This document shows, in pieces, positions 21,652 to 32,803 of a stretch of 64,000 nt of DNA. A program made the position numbers and the translations under genes. Source of the stretch: Gadus chalcogrammus (taxonomy: Eukaryota > Chordata > Actinopteri > Gadiformes > Gadidae); contig NC_079418.1 of assembly GCF_026213295.1 (NCBI RefSeq), positions 7,956,806-8,020,805 on the forward strand. Direction: 5' to 3'. Positions within the stretch are counted from its first letter, which is position 1; each line of letters begins with the position of its first letter. The notes beneath the pieces were generated by a model. The model worked only from the letters and a program-made list of their open reading frames with translations, did no database searches and was not told the DNA's origin.

Positions 21652-21722
21652 GTGGTTCCTGTGGCCCATTTGATAGAGATGCTTGACCTGTAGGCAGGAG
21701 GTTGTCGGATCGAATCCATTTA
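21652..21722 (+). tRNA. tRNA-like sequence (pseudogene or SINE head)
   Basis: The segment has an A-box-like GTGGCCCATTTGATAGAG, a GACCTGTAGG anticodon-region-like stretch and a B-box-like GGATCGAATCC with tRNA-like spacing. The acceptor stem does not pair and there is no clean cloverleaf. I take it as a tRNA-derived SINE head or decayed tRNA and assign no anticodon. Confidence 0.25.
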
Positions 21723-22739
21723 TTACCATATTTCTGCTTTTGTCAGATGGTCACGCTTTTATGATCGCAATGCTTTTTCGTCGGCAAGCCAGACCTCCTG
21801 TGTTATAAGTTCCAAAGACAGTGCCTTTTTAGTCAGCCAGCCAGATCATCTTGGTGTCTTGTAACACGCTTTATAAGTTAATTATATTTAAATTATAGTA
21901 GCCATCGAGCCTTTATTTTCGTGGAGTTATCGTTACATCCTCTCGTTCAATCGATATAAATACACAGTGGAAAGGAGTGAGAGGGAGCCACAGTTACAAA
22001 AGTGTCAAACAAGCTGTCCTCTAAATCACCATTTCCCTAGGCCTATATGTTTTCATGCCGACAAATGGTTGAAATAAAGTAACGTTGTGACCCGGCGTAT
22101 ATTAGACTTGTTAAATGCAGAAATGCTTGCTGGCAGTGTCTATTCAGTTTCAACACTCCAATTCCAAAATTATGTTTTCATGTCGTCAAATGCTCGAAAT
22201 AAAGTCAGGTTGTGACTCGACATCTACTTGACTTATACACCTCGACGCAGGTCGAGGAAATGTTTGCTGGTTGGCGTGCCACTGCTTGGATAGGGAAAAA
22301 CCTACCTTTCCATGCGACTACTACATTGCTGTTATAACTGACTCGTTAGCCCCTAACCCCTAAGAAGTTAGATAGCATTTATATTAAGATTTAATTATTA
22401 ACTATAGTGATATGTCAATTAAATATGATTTGTGTTAAAACTCGGTACATTAATGAAGTGAAATAGCACCATAGACCACCATCTAGAGTTCTAAATTAAA
22501 GCACATTACTTTAACTTCTGCCACGTTGCACTCTCTCCCTACAAGCTTTAAACTTGGTGTGACTCATTCCCATAGATAGGGGTACTGATTGATAGAGGTT
22601 TTGGTATAGGCCTACTATGTTATGTTTCCAAGCTGATATTCACTTTGAAAACTGGTTCTCTTTAGGTAGAGATTTATTTTTTTATGTTCTAGTTGGCAAG
22701 ACCAGCAGCATGAGGAGGGGCAAGGCCAGCAGCATGACA
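21723..22739. other. Unclassified DNA with a diverged duplication
   Basis: No gene is seen. TGTTTTCATGCCGACAAATG...GAAATAAAGTAACGTTGTGACCCG (about 22048) is repeated in diverged form at about 22170. The rest is AT-rich and unassigned. Confidence 0.35.
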
Positions 22740-23401
22740 CCCTCACTCAATCCACACTGAACTTCACCCTTAACATTGACGGCTCCACCAAAATCCGTAA
22801 CCTTGGAGTTATCCTGGACCCCACTCTCTCCTTCCTCCCCCATGTTAACCATATTACCAAAACTGCCTTTTTCCACCTCCGAAACATCGCCCGCCTCCGC
22901 CCCAACCTGTCAACTACCGCTGCTGTGACACTCATCCACGCTTTCATTTCATCCAGGCTTGACTACTGTAATGGTCTTCTCTACGGCACCACCAACAAAG
23001 TCCTCAAAAAACTTCAATATGTCCAGAACTCAGCTGCACGCCTCCTCACTGGTACCCGCTCCAGAGAACACATCACACCTGGCCTCCCTGAACTCCATTG
23101 GCTTCCAATTAAACACAGAATCAACTACAAACTCTTACTCATCACCTACAACAGCCTAGCCTCCCCCTACCTTGCCGACCTCCTCCATCACCACGCCCCC
23201 TCCCGATTCCTCAGGTCCATCTCTGCCAACCTGCTACAAGTTCCACGGACTGAGCGACGGACTTGGGGTGATCGGGCCTTCTCAGTTGCTGCCCCCACCC
23301 TTTGGAATTCACTCCCCTCCCACATCAAAGTCTCTCCAACCCTCTCTTCTTTCAAATCTGCCCTCAAAACACACCTTTTCACACTAGCCTTCCCCACCTA
23401 A
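22740..23401 (+). pseudogene. L2-type LINE reverse transcriptase, 5'-truncated C-terminal part
   Basis: One continuous frame of about 220 codons carries the end of a non-LTR reverse transcriptase. Recognisable blocks are KIRNLGVILDPTLSF, TKTAFFHLRNIARLRP, SRLDYCNGLLYG, LQYVQNSAARLLTGT, HWLPIKHRINYKLL, AFSVAAPTLWNSLP and FKSALKTHLF. This is the standard L2/CR1 C-terminal signature. The catalytic FADD region and the endonuclease are absent, so it is a typical 5' truncation. The 3' part is duplicated in inverted orientation at 25.4-26.0 kb. Confidence 0.9.
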
Positions 23402-23545
23402 CTACCGCCTTATTCTTCATGTTTAACCTCTGTTTTTCTTTTATTCCTAGTCTGTCTTACATAGTTTTGATAGGGCAATATGTAAAGCGTCTTAGAGTAC
23501 CATATTAAGCGCTATATCAATTTAATTTATTATTATTTATTATTA
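23402..23545 (+). repeat. L2 LINE 3' end
   Basis: TATGTAAAGCGTCTTAGAG and AAGCGCTATATCAATTTA, followed by a short TTATT-rich tail, is the characteristic 3' end of fish L2-like LINEs. The tail abuts the foldback element. Confidence 0.85.
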
Positions 23546-25440
23546 ACATTTAAGTAAGATGTACCTTGGGGTCTCTTATCCATCAAAGGGGCTCGCAAAG
23601 GACGCATACGCTTCCACCTGCGGCTCCAGCCCTACAGGAAATGACTCAGCAAGTGCTCCATCTCGTTGCACCTCACCCAGCGGCTCGCTTGCAAGATTTT
23701 GGCCTGGAGTTCTTCCCAGACCTACACCCTAGCCATCCAACATGCATATCTGAGAATCAGGCCTCTCTTTAATAATGACAAAAAGTTATGAGAGAAATAC
23801 ACATTAACTTTTTGTTATCTGATAAGCGGCGCTCCTTTTGACCTTTTGACCCCAGACTTCAAAAACGTGGCCACAGGCCAGCTGTGTCTACACACCTTAA
23901 GCCACAAATGTACACCTCCATCCCACAAAAAATGGGGACTAGAAACTAACCTCTGTCTTATGTACATTTACTGTACTGTTGGAGGTCATGCCCCTTTTCC
24001 GGCCTTTTCGAGATAGCTAGGGATGCTAAAATGTTTACACACATTTCCCGGGGCCCCGAGAACGACATATCCGAGATTTGGAGTTCTAGCCCTTAGAGAA
24101 AAAAAGTTTTCCCAAATGGACTGTCATTTAGCCCCTCAGAAGTGTTACCTGCAAGACCTAATGGTTCAGAATGTGGTGGAAAAACAGTTTTTGAGATAGG
24201 AAGGTCCTACCGCCCTGAAATTTGAATACCTTATTCTAAGGCCTAACTGGGACCCCCGCACCGAAACTTGGCCCGGTCGGACCCCGAGTGCAGGAAGGGG
24301 GGGCCTGGACTTTCATAATCCTCGCTCGGTGACTGTAAAGGATGTTTGGTCGGATGTTATGACGAAGAATCATAATGTGAATGGGAATATTCTATAAATG
24401 TCTTGATATCATCTTTCGTCTCAACACTTCTGCTGCAGCCGCTTAAAGTCTCACTCCGAGAACCTTAAAATATGAATCAATCCATTAGAAGTATGAAAAT
24501 ATCTTCCCGGTTGCGTAACGGGGCAAACAAGGTGTCCTTTGACATCTACATTTCGAGGCGATTGCAACAGTGCCACACATGATCATATTTGAATATGTTT
24601 CGGGGTAGTAATTAGCTGTCGATTTTGGAGGCCTTTATCAATAATGACCAGCTATAGATTTGCTTCCCGATGGAGATTTCTGACAAATTACATGTTATTT
24701 AGCATCTACACGTTAAGCTGAGTCCAATGAGATCAAGCTCGCCCTCTTGCTACACCGAGATCATGTCCTAGACCTAGGTGTACCATGTAAAATACATGTT
24801 ACCATTTTCTAGAGTGTCATGCTTGGTGTCATTGGACTCAGCTCAACGTGTAGATGCTAAATAACATGTCATTTGTCACAAATTTCTATCGGGAAGCAAA
24901 TCAATAGATGCTCATTATTGATTAAGGCCTCCAATTTCGACAGCTAATTACTACCATTAAACATGTTCGAATATGCTCATGTGTGGCACCGTTGCAATCG
25001 CCTGGAAGCGTAGATGTTGAAGGACACCTTGTTCGCTCTCTTACGCCACCGGGAAGATATTTACATGCTTCTGATTGACTAATGAATTGATTCAGCTATT
25101 CCCCCAGAAGTCTGGGGTCAAAAGGTCAAAAGGAGCCGGCACCACGCCGCTTATCAGATAACAAAAAGTTAATGTGTATTTCTCTCATAACTTTTTGTCA
25201 TTATTAAAGAGAGGCCTGATTCTCAGATATGCATGTTGGATGGCTAGGGTGTAGGTCTGGGAAGAACTCCAGGCCAAAATCCTGCAAGCGAGCCGCTGGG
25301 TGAGGTGCAACGAGATGGAGCACTTGCTGAGTCATTTCCTGTAGGGCTGGAGCCACAGGTGGAAGCGTATTCGTCCTTTGCGAGCCCCTTTGATGGATAA
25401 GAGACCCCAAGGTACATCTTACTTAAATTTTAATAATAAA
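23545..25440. mobile_element. Foldback-like element with roughly 330-bp inverted ends
   Basis: 23545-23880 and 25105-25440 are inverted copies differing by a few substitutions. The core (23881-25104) has its own smaller inverted blocks (around 24790-24960) and no ORF longer than about 70 codons. Related, rearranged sequence is at 13.3-15.0 kb. Because similarity continues outward into both L2 copies, the whole 23.0-26.0 kb block behaves as one inverted duplication. Confidence 0.8.
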
Positions 25441-25958
25441 TAATAATTAATTAAATTGATATAGCGCTTAATATGGTACTCTAAGACGCTTTACATATTG
25501 CCCTATCAAAACTATGTAAGACAGACTAGGAATAAAAGAAAAACAGAGGTTAAACATGAAGAATAAGGTGGTAGTTAGGTGGGGAAGGCTAGTGTGAAAA
25601 GGTGTGTTTTGAGGGCAGATTTGAAAGAAGAGAGGGTTGGAGAGACTTTGATGTGGGAGGGGAGTGAATTCCAAAGGGTGGGGGCAGCAACTGAGAAGGC
25701 CCGATCACCCCAAGTCCGTCGCTCAGTCCGTGGAACTTGTAGCAGGTTGGCAGAGATGGACCTGAGGAATCGGGAGGGGGCGTGGTGATGGAGGAGGTCG
25801 GCAAGGTAGGGGGGGGGGCTAGGCTGTTGAGGGCCTTGTAGGTGATGAGTACGATTTTGTAGTTGATTCTGTGTTTAATTGGAAGCCAATGGAGTTCACG
25901 GAGGACAGGTGTGATGTGTTTTCTGGAGCGGGTACCAGTGAGGAGGCGTGCAGCTGAG
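25441..25958 (-). pseudogene. Inverted copy of the L2 LINE 3' fragment
   Basis: The reverse complement of about 23030-23530, covering the end of the reverse-transcriptase frame and the 3' tail. It carries scattered substitutions and a changed C/G run near 25808. It stops abruptly near CAGCTGAGTTGGCATATAGG, where similarity to the first copy ends. Confidence 0.88.
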
Positions 25959-26282
25959 TTGGCATATAGGCCAAACGTTTTTCCGCTGGCAAGCCAATTA
26001 TGTTAATCGGAAGTTCCATTTCCTACTGGAACCACAGTTTTTCCGCTGGCATGCCACTCATGTAAAATGGTATTACCAGTTTCTACTGGCACCTACACTC
26101 AAAAAAATGAACTAGGGCATGTGTTTGATTAGCAAGCTAGAATTATGTTAACATGAAATGATTGAAACATGTTTTTCGTCATTACATGATTCATTCTTGT
26201 TCATAATAGCTGATTTGAAGAAAATGCAGATCAATTAGTAACATATATATCAATCCAATGAGAAGTGGATTAATCAAGACAA
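25959..26282. other. Unclassified; short two-copy repeat
   Basis: GTTTTTCCGCTGGCAwGCCA...TACTGG.A occurs twice (25976 and 26036) in a 62-bp period. No gene is seen. Confidence 0.45.
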
Positions 26283-26831
26283 TAGCTGTGTTCGAAATCG
26301 TTCCCTATCATGGATGTAGTGCACTAAATAGGGTGCACGCCATTTTGTAGGGTGTTCGAATTCTCAGTGGTCCACTATGTAGGGCACTATATAGTGGACT
26401 TAAAATAGGGTACATACGATGCAATGCGATGCGGTCGTGCTTTTCCGGAGGAGAAGAAGAAGCTGAATAACCGCGAAAACGAATACATTTAATGATGGAG
26501 TCTCCGGCTTTCGTTTAGAAATAATATAATAATAATAATAATATTTAACATTCAAAATTAATAAAAAAAATACTTGAACAAGGAAATGTAACATTCAACA
26601 TCAATACAACCTTCAGCTTTCCTCGTGAGTGCCTGGTATGTTTACATGATGTGGGCGCATCTGTCTGCGTCACACAAATACCCGGCGCATTTACTGACGC
26701 AAATGACGTTTAGAAATGTTCAGCGTAGTGTCTGAATTCTCGTTCCCTATTCCCTATATAGTGCACTAAATCATGTACACTATATAGGGAATAGGGAACA
26801 AGTGTATAGGGAACGATTTCGAACACAGCTA
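26283..26831. mobile_element. 549-bp MITE with TAGCTGTGTTCGAAATCG ends
   Basis: The outer roughly 26 bp at both ends are perfect inverted repeats (TAGCTGTGTTCGAAATCGTTCCCTAT). Inside, GTAGTGCACTAAATAGGG-type words recur, including a second hairpin at 26745-26800. No convincing target duplication longer than 2-3 bp was found. There is no coding capacity. Confidence 0.8.
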
Positions 26832-27376
26832 ATGACTGTTGTACTGTGAGCTATTGCGCATGCTCGTTCCCACCCTTGACCGACCGGATGACACGGACTG
26901 ATACCTACGGACGACTAGCACTTGCTCCATATTTATCGTATAGAATCCTTCAATTTACGAGGTAAGTAATTCATATCTATAATCACGAATGTATATTATT
27001 TAACCGTGTGAGTGTTAAATTGTACTTATTAGCCCTCATGATACATTTCCGAGAAAATGTCTCAAGTTTTCTCTGTCACTCGTTTCCTAGTTAGCGGTAA
27101 GTAGCTCAACTCCGCCTTGCTAGGTTTCTATCATTTACACCCATGGACCACCCGACCCGAGTATTCTCAAAGTTGATTTTCGTGCTTCGTATTGAAAGAA
27201 ATGGCAATGTATGTGTATACAACCAGATTTGTAAGTACTCATGCGAGAGACACGTGTGCATTGATAGCGGGTAGTGCCACCACATAGTCATAGCCATGTT
27301 GCTAGCGCACGTGTGCATGGGTAGTGGGGGAGTGCTAGCACATGGTCATAGCCATGGTGTTAGTGCACGTGTTCAT
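26832..27376. other. Possible 5' exons of the downstream transposase gene; short tandem repeat
   Basis: A GTAAGT donor follows AATTTACGAG at 26960, and another follows a short ATG frame (MSQVFSVTRFLVS) at about 27058-27097. They could be upstream exons of the CACTA-like gene at 32.8 kb, but no matching phase was established. A roughly 63-bp unit with GTCATAGCCATG and GCACGTGTgCATC is repeated about twice at 27249-27375. Confidence 0.25.
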
Positions 27377-27859
27377 CAGTGTTAATTTCGTTGTGTTAAT
27401 GACACGTTGACGAGCTAAAAAAAAGTTCTTTGATAATAAAAACTATGACGAAATGTAAGTTTCGTTTTCGTTGACGAGATGAGACACGACTAAAATGTTG
27501 GTGGTGCTATTTGGACATTCAAAATGCATGATATTTTCCAATCATTACCCTCCCGTAAGGTTCTTATGCAACGGAAACATGAAACAATGTTCACTCCTCC
27601 AGTAAATAGGACGGATCTTAGCTACAGAGGCGGGCCGTCAGGGCCAGCAAAGCCTTCTCTGCTGGACTCGAACCTTTCAGAACAATACATTATTTTTATT
27701 AGACATATAATTGATACCTTTTGAATATATATATATTTTTTCATTCTATCTATTTTGCGACGAAGCGGCCGCGCGAACCCGACAAGCATGATTGGCCGGC
27801 CCACGGGAGGCCCTATGGCATCTGCCCGAATGCCAGACCGTCCAGTCCGTCGCTGGCGC
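27377..27859. mobile_element. Left part of an older element split by Harbinger
   Basis: It starts CAGTGTTAATTTCGTTG, a hAT-like end. 27480-27730 recurs inverted at 31720-31960, and 27815-27857 recurs inverted at 32012-32050. The Harbinger element sits at the TAA that ends this segment. The large inverted parts suggest a non-autonomous foldback DNA transposon. Confidence 0.65.
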
Positions 27860-28035
27860 TAACGCCTCGTGCCCACTGCACCGTCAGTCAACGGACGTGG
27901 GAAGGCATGGCTGACGGATGGGGGAGTAGTCTTTGCAGAGGCATCCGTCAGCTAATCAAATCGCTTCCCGCTAACAACAACAAAGCCGGGTTCTTTCCGC
28001 TTCTTCCTTCTTGTTGTGTTACTTGTCATTGCAAG

Positions 28036-29683
28036 ATGGATCCCGTTGTAGCAAGGATGGTGTTGGTTCAGGTTGCTGGTGCTTTGGTCCACCGACGTGG
28101 AAAGCAAGTGCATCGGCGTTGGTGGGTTCACCCCATTCTCCGGACACGCAACCAGAGAGGGGAGTATCACGCACTTGTGCAGGAGTTGCGTCTGGATGCT
28201 CTCCTTTTCCATCAATATTTTCGGATGCCTCCGGACTACTTCGACGAGTTGCTTGGCAAGGTCGGTCCTCTCATTACCGTGGCAGACACACGGTTTCGTT
28301 CTGCAATTGGCCCTGCCGAGCGACTCGCCATTTGCCTACGGTAAGGATACTTTTTTTTTTTTAATGATCACACAACTAGCGTTTCCATACAGCTCATTGG
28401 TGTGCACATACTGCTAGGCTATAGAAAAGGTGCCCATTTCCATCCACGGTGTTGTTTGCATAAGATTTCCTAATTAGGGAAGACATCTACCCATCTATAG
28501 CCATAGTAGTGTGCAGAGTGTTCCTGGTAAATCTCAGGTTATGTGGTAGAGCTATCTGTAAACAATCTAGTCATATTAGTTGTGGATGTCACATGGGATT
28601 ATTTATGTATCAATGAAGAGTGTTTCAGATAAATGTGTTCCATCATAAAGCCTTTCTATGAACATGGTATGCAAGCAACCATGTATGAATAATAAATATA
28701 ACTAAGCTGTCATGACTCATGCCCTGTATATTTTAAAGTATATTTGAAGTATATTCTTTAATGCTTTCTTTTTTAGGTATCTTGCCACTGGCGATTCCTT
28801 TCACACGATTGGCTTCAGCTATCGTGTGGGCACTTCGTCAGTGTGTAGGATAGTGCGGGAGGTAGCCAGTGCCATCTGGACTGCTTTGGTGGAGGAGGAG
28901 ATGTCTGTTCCCAAGAGGGCGGACTGGAGCACCATGGCCGAGCAGTTTGAGTGGCGCTGGAACTTCCCCAACTGCATCGGAGCGATTGATGGGAAGCATG
29001 TTGTGATACAAGCTCCAGGTAACTCTGGCTCCTTGTATTACAATTACAAGGGCACCTTCTCCCTGGTCCTCCTCGCCATAGTGGACGCCGACTACCTCTT
29101 CCGGGTTGTGGATGTTGGAGGCTACGGCAGGACGAGTGACAGCGGCTCCCTCCGTAACTCCGCGTTTGGGGAAGCTCTTCGCGATGGCACCCTTGACCTC
29201 CCTCCCGCCCGCGTCATCTCCGGCGCAGAGCAGCGGGGGCCACTTCCTCACGTGTTTGTGGGGGATGAGGCGTTCCCACTCATGACCCACCTGCTGCGGC
29301 CATTCCCTGGACAACATCACACTCAGGAGAAGCGAGTGTTCAACTACCGCCTCAGCCGGGCTCGTCTGGTAGTGGAATGTGCCTTCGGGATCTTGGCATC
29401 TAGGTGGCGCATGTACCGGCGCGTGATTGGCACCAGTCCTGAGGTAGCTGAGGTGTGTGTGAGGGCCACCTGTGTGCTGCACAACTTTCTCGAGAGGAAG
29501 AAGCTGCAGGGGAGAAGACGCGGGGTGGAACCGAACATCGAGCCATCGACTGATCTTGAAGCCCTGCGTGATGTACCCAGGATGGGCTCCAACAACGCCA
29601 CCAGACTGACCATCCAGATGCGGGAGGCCTACTATGCGTTCTTCAACGAGGAGGGTGCAGTGCCATGGCAGCCAAGAGCCTAG
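28036..29683 (+). CDS. Harbinger (PIF) transposase, two exons, intact
   Basis: Exon 1 is 28036-28340 and exon 2 is 28777-29683, with a GTAAGG donor, a TTTTTTAG acceptor and a 436-bp intron. The join gives 403 residues without a stop. The N-terminus is basic (HRRGKQVHRRWWVHP). The DDE_Tnp_4 domain carries D173 in GAIDGKHV, D223 in the GRTSDSGSL block and E302 in VVECAFGIL. The length and motifs match functional animal Harbinger transposases. The start is the first ATG (AAGATGGAT) of the conserved MDPVVARMV N-terminus. The protein would cut and paste the element, normally with help from the MADF partner encoded at the other end. Confidence 0.92.
28341..28776 (+). other. Intron of the Harbinger transposase gene
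   Basis: A GT-AG intron, AT-rich, with a T-run shortly after the donor and a polypyrimidine tract before the acceptor. Nothing else is recognisable inside. Confidence 0.85.
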
Positions 29684-30146
29684 CAACACAAAGGCTCTTC
29701 AACCAAACAGCTCTTTTAAGAGCTACACATATCTTAAGAAAAGAAGCATATTCCAACTACACCTGCACCTTCCTATACCTGCGTATACATTGTACATTTG
29801 CTCAAGGTTAAGTTTTAAAAGTAAATGTAATAATGATTGATAATGATTTGGTTTTGTTTTTCACAGATGACCCGAGCCAGCTTTCAAGAATCCCTATTGT
29901 CTTTCTGCAAGTGTACTGAATAATTGTTAATGTGCTAATATTAATATAACATAATTCCACTTCCAAATTATAATGTATTATAAATGTATTGTAAAAGGAA
30001 CACATCACAATCAAAGTAAATTTTTTTAATTAAGAACACACAGAACAACAGAACAACAAAACGACAGAAACACCATAATTTAACACCATAACAAACATAA
30101 CCTCACGCACTCAGTCACTCAGTCACTCAGTCACTCAGTCACTCAC
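29684..30146. other. Convergent 3' region between the two Harbinger genes
   Basis: Non-coding and AT-rich. A TCACTCAG/TCACTCAC simple repeat precedes the stop of the minus-strand gene (30110-30150). Confidence 0.6.
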
Positions 30147-30799
30147 TCACTCACTGTCATTCTCCCTAACCTCCCCCTGTAGCGCCGCCATATCTGCCCT
30201 GGAAACGATTTGGTACACCTCGTACCGCACCATGGCTCTATTAGCACTGGAGAGCCTTCTCATGGCAGGGAGGAGGGACATAAAGAAAGTCTCGTCCTCA
30301 GAGGGGGGCTGTGGCTGTGGCTGTGGCTGTGGTTGCGGCTGCGAGGCAAGTGTAGCCAGCGGCTCCATGAATGCCAGCATGCCCTGCTCAAAGGAGGACA
30401 TCTCAGGCCTCCGCCGCTTCCTACCCCTGCCCTCTTCTGGGGGCTGCACGCGCCACTGGCTCCTACCCACAGGTCCACCGTCCGCTGCTGGGGCCGTGGC
30501 TGGGGCTGGGGCTGGGGCTGGGGCTGGGGCTGCTTCATCTGCTGCTAGTGACAGCGCACCTGCCTCTCCATGCTCCTCTATCACCACCATCACCGACACC
30601 GGGGATGGGTTGCGATGCGGGAGGTTGGAGGTGGTCCCTCTATTTTGCAGGAATGGCGCTAGGAAGCCCATCACCGCCATGTACCTCCACACAGGCTGCT
30701 TGTCGGCCCCTGCCCCACTCCTCTGGGCTTCCTTCTCCTTCACCCTCTCCCTCCGATATCGGTCCCTGAGGGATCTCCACCTCTTCACACATTCAGCCG
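30147..30799 (-). CDS. Harbinger MADF/Myb-like protein, exon 2
   Basis: The minus-strand exon follows TTATTTACAG. It begins with the end of the MADF domain (AECVKRWRSLRDRYRRERVKEK...PVWRYMAVMGFL). It then has an Ala/Pro-repeat linker (APAPAPAPATAPA), a short basic GRGRKRRRPE nuclear-signal-like stretch and a PQPQPQ repeat. It ends in a BESS-like helix pair (FFMSLLPAMRRLSSANRAMV). Such proteins bind the subterminal DNA and carry the transposase into the nucleus. The exon is open to its stop. Confidence 0.8.
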
Positions 30800-31216
30800 C
30801 TGTAAATAAATATATGAAATAAAATTATTGATCACATTACACTCTACTTCATTCTTTTCATTATTATTTTCTGTAAAGACTTGAACATTTATGTCTATGT
30901 ACTCTTTATAATCTATGTAGCAGTAGCTATGCCGTAGCTGCTATGTTACGTTTTTGGATTCTGCACTGCATACACGGTCCAACTCGAATTAATAAATACA
31001 GGGATATTGTTTCCAAAACGCATATGTATACAGAAAGTGCATGTTTAAACATGTGTCAGCAATTGCAACTATACATTCTAGGTAGCAGTTAATTATATAT
31101 TTTGGAGGATGCTAATGCTGGACCATGCATGCTGTATTGCTAGCAGTCATTCAACACTGATTCATTTGAAAAGTAGTACATACATCGAAAATAATTAGAA
31201 AATAAATACATATTAC

Positions 31217-31345
31217 CTGTTCCCCCACCTCCAACGACACATCTTGCCTTGCCCGATCTTTTAATGTGGTGTCCCTGTATGTGTACAGGGACTGGTCATA
31301 CAAAATCGGGCGAGAACCAACGGCGATTATCAGTTTGTCCTCCAT
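31217..31345 (-). pseudogene. Harbinger MADF/Myb-like protein, exon 1 (frame out of phase by one base)
   Basis: The minus-strand ATG at 31345 starts MEDKLIIAVGSRPILYDQ and continues YRDTTLKDRARQDVSLEV to a CAG|GTAATA donor. Joined to the acceptor at 30799, the frame hits a stop. One extra G in the G5 run at 31222-31226 would give the usual VGGT...AAECVKRW join. So a one-base loss, or a consensus error, has disabled or appears to disable this gene. Confidence 0.7.
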
Positions 31346-31599
31346 TTTTTAAATTAACTTCTCCGCCGCTCTCCCGCTTTCCAGTATCGAGCCCGAGTCG
31401 CGTCACAGTGCTCAAATGTGCATACGCGATCTGATTGGATGACGGATCCGTCGCTGCCGAAAAAGTTGAAAATGTTTTAACTTTCTGACGATGGCGAACG
31501 CTCCAACTGAACGGACGGATCCACAATGCATTGCGCGTCCGTCCCCATTCAAAGTCAATGGGCAACGGACAACTGACGGAGGTAGTGGGCACGGGGGCG

Positions 31600-32050
31600 T
31601 AATATATATATTATCGTGCTGGAGGCAAGGCAACTGAAGGAAAAATAAATAAATACGTATTTAGACTTATGTGAACAAACTTATTAAAATAGAATGAAAA
31701 AATAAATAAATAAATATTAAAAGGTATCAATTATATATTTAATAAAAATAATGTATTGTTCTGAAAGGTTCTAGTCCAGCAGAGAAGGCTTTGCTGGCCC
31801 TGACGGCCCGCCTCTGTAGCTAAGGTCCGTCCTATTTACTGGAGGGGTGAACATTGTTTCATGTTTCCGTTGCATAAGAACCTTACGGGAGGGTAATGAT
31901 TGGAAAATATCATGGATTTTGAATGTCCAAATAGCACACCACCAACATTTTAGTCGCACCTCATCTCTCATATTCAGTTGCGTTGCCTCCAGCGCGATAA
32001 TATATATATATTAGAGCCAGCGACGGTCTGGCATTCGGGCAGATGCCATG
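31600..32050. mobile_element. Right part of the older element split by Harbinger
   Basis: 31720-31960 is the inverted partner of 27480-27730, and 32012-32050 is the inverted partner of 27815-27857. The block 31633-31977 is itself bracketed by inverted copies of TAATATATATATTATCG-GCTGGAGGCAA (31600-31627 and 31984-32013). This suggests the middle block flipped by recombination between them. Confidence 0.65.
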
Positions 32051-32092
32051 TTTATAACATTTTAAAACTGTTCATCTTTCTTTTTATTTCAC

Positions 32093-32162
32093 CAGAAATA
32101 CATCAGAAAAGTAGCTGTCCCCCTGCTCAGATTTTTGTCTGCTGATACCTTTAGCCTCACAT
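32093..32162 (+). other. Candidate 5' exon of the CACTA-like transposase gene
   Basis: A 70-bp segment between TTTCACCAG and GTAAGTTA, 0.6 kb upstream of the main coding exon. The following intron would end at TTTTTTTGTTTCAG (32790). Its coding status is unclear; it may be 5' UTR. Confidence 0.35.
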
Positions 32163-32790
32163 GGTAAGTTAATATTTGTATCAAATTGTTTATCCATTTG
32201 TACAAACATAAATAAACATAACATTAAGCTGATATCAGTGTTAAATAATTTTTGCAAACTGAATTTACTCATTCCTGAGGTTGCCTTATGAGCATTTGCT
32301 CACATTTTTTTATAAGGCCTTGCTGTTAACAGAGTTCCTTCAGTTTTATCTGTTCAACATTTGATACTACATTGTGCTGTTAATACAAACTCATCACCTG
32401 CATCAATATATAAGCTAAAATAAGAAGTCCACTTGCAAAATTCCTAGATTCTTCGCTCAGAAGATGTGTTAAAGTGCTGACCTGTAGCTTGCTATTTCAT
32501 GTGAGGAAATGTAGTTTGCATGTTGTCTATGATCATATCTTAAATGTTTTAATGATGCTTGAAATTACAATATTGAGTGTCACTTATTTAGCATAAAAAA
32601 TAACAATAAAACCGCCATTAACGTGTTGTGTGGTATGCATGTGTGGGGGGGATGCAAAGTACTGTCCTTTTTCGTCATAATAAATATCCTGCTTATTTAT
32701 TTATTTATTTATTTATCAAGATCACATTCCCTTGACATGTTGTATATGAATTATTTGCTAATCTTTATTTTTTATTTTTTTTTGTTTCAG
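32163..32790. other. Probable intron, AT-rich
   Basis: GT at 32163 and TTTCAG at 32785-32790 frame this stretch. It contains a TTTATTTATTTATT simple repeat near 32697 and no gene. Confidence 0.45.
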
Positions 32791-32803
32791 TGACCTGACC
32801 TCT

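Larger units (their letters stand above)
27863..31599 (+). mobile_element. Harbinger DNA transposon, 3737 bp
   Basis: It is flanked by TAA at 27860-27862 and 31600-31602, the 3-bp target expected for PIF/Harbinger. The inverted ends are CGCCTCGTGCCCACTgCACC at the left and the complement of CGCCCCCGTGCCCACTaCCTCC at the right. It contains the two standard genes in convergent order: a DDE transposase on plus and a MADF/Myb-like protein on minus. The transposase frame is intact and the partner gene is broken by an apparent one-base contraction, so this is close to an autonomous copy. Confidence 0.9.

Noticed and set aside
21652..21722. Functional tRNA gene
   Set aside because: A- and B-box-like words are present, but the acceptor stem does not pair and no cloverleaf can be drawn. 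Kept only as a low-confidence tRNA-like sequence.
28838..29689. 283-codon minus-strand ORF
   Set aside because: An antisense shadow of the intact Harbinger transposase. It has no domain, and the plus strand has clear catalytic motifs and splice sites.
30210..30822. Plus-strand ORFs of 112-196 codons
   Set aside because: Antisense of the MADF exon; their Gly-Cys and Ala-Gly repeats mirror its Pro-Gln and Ala-Pro repeats.
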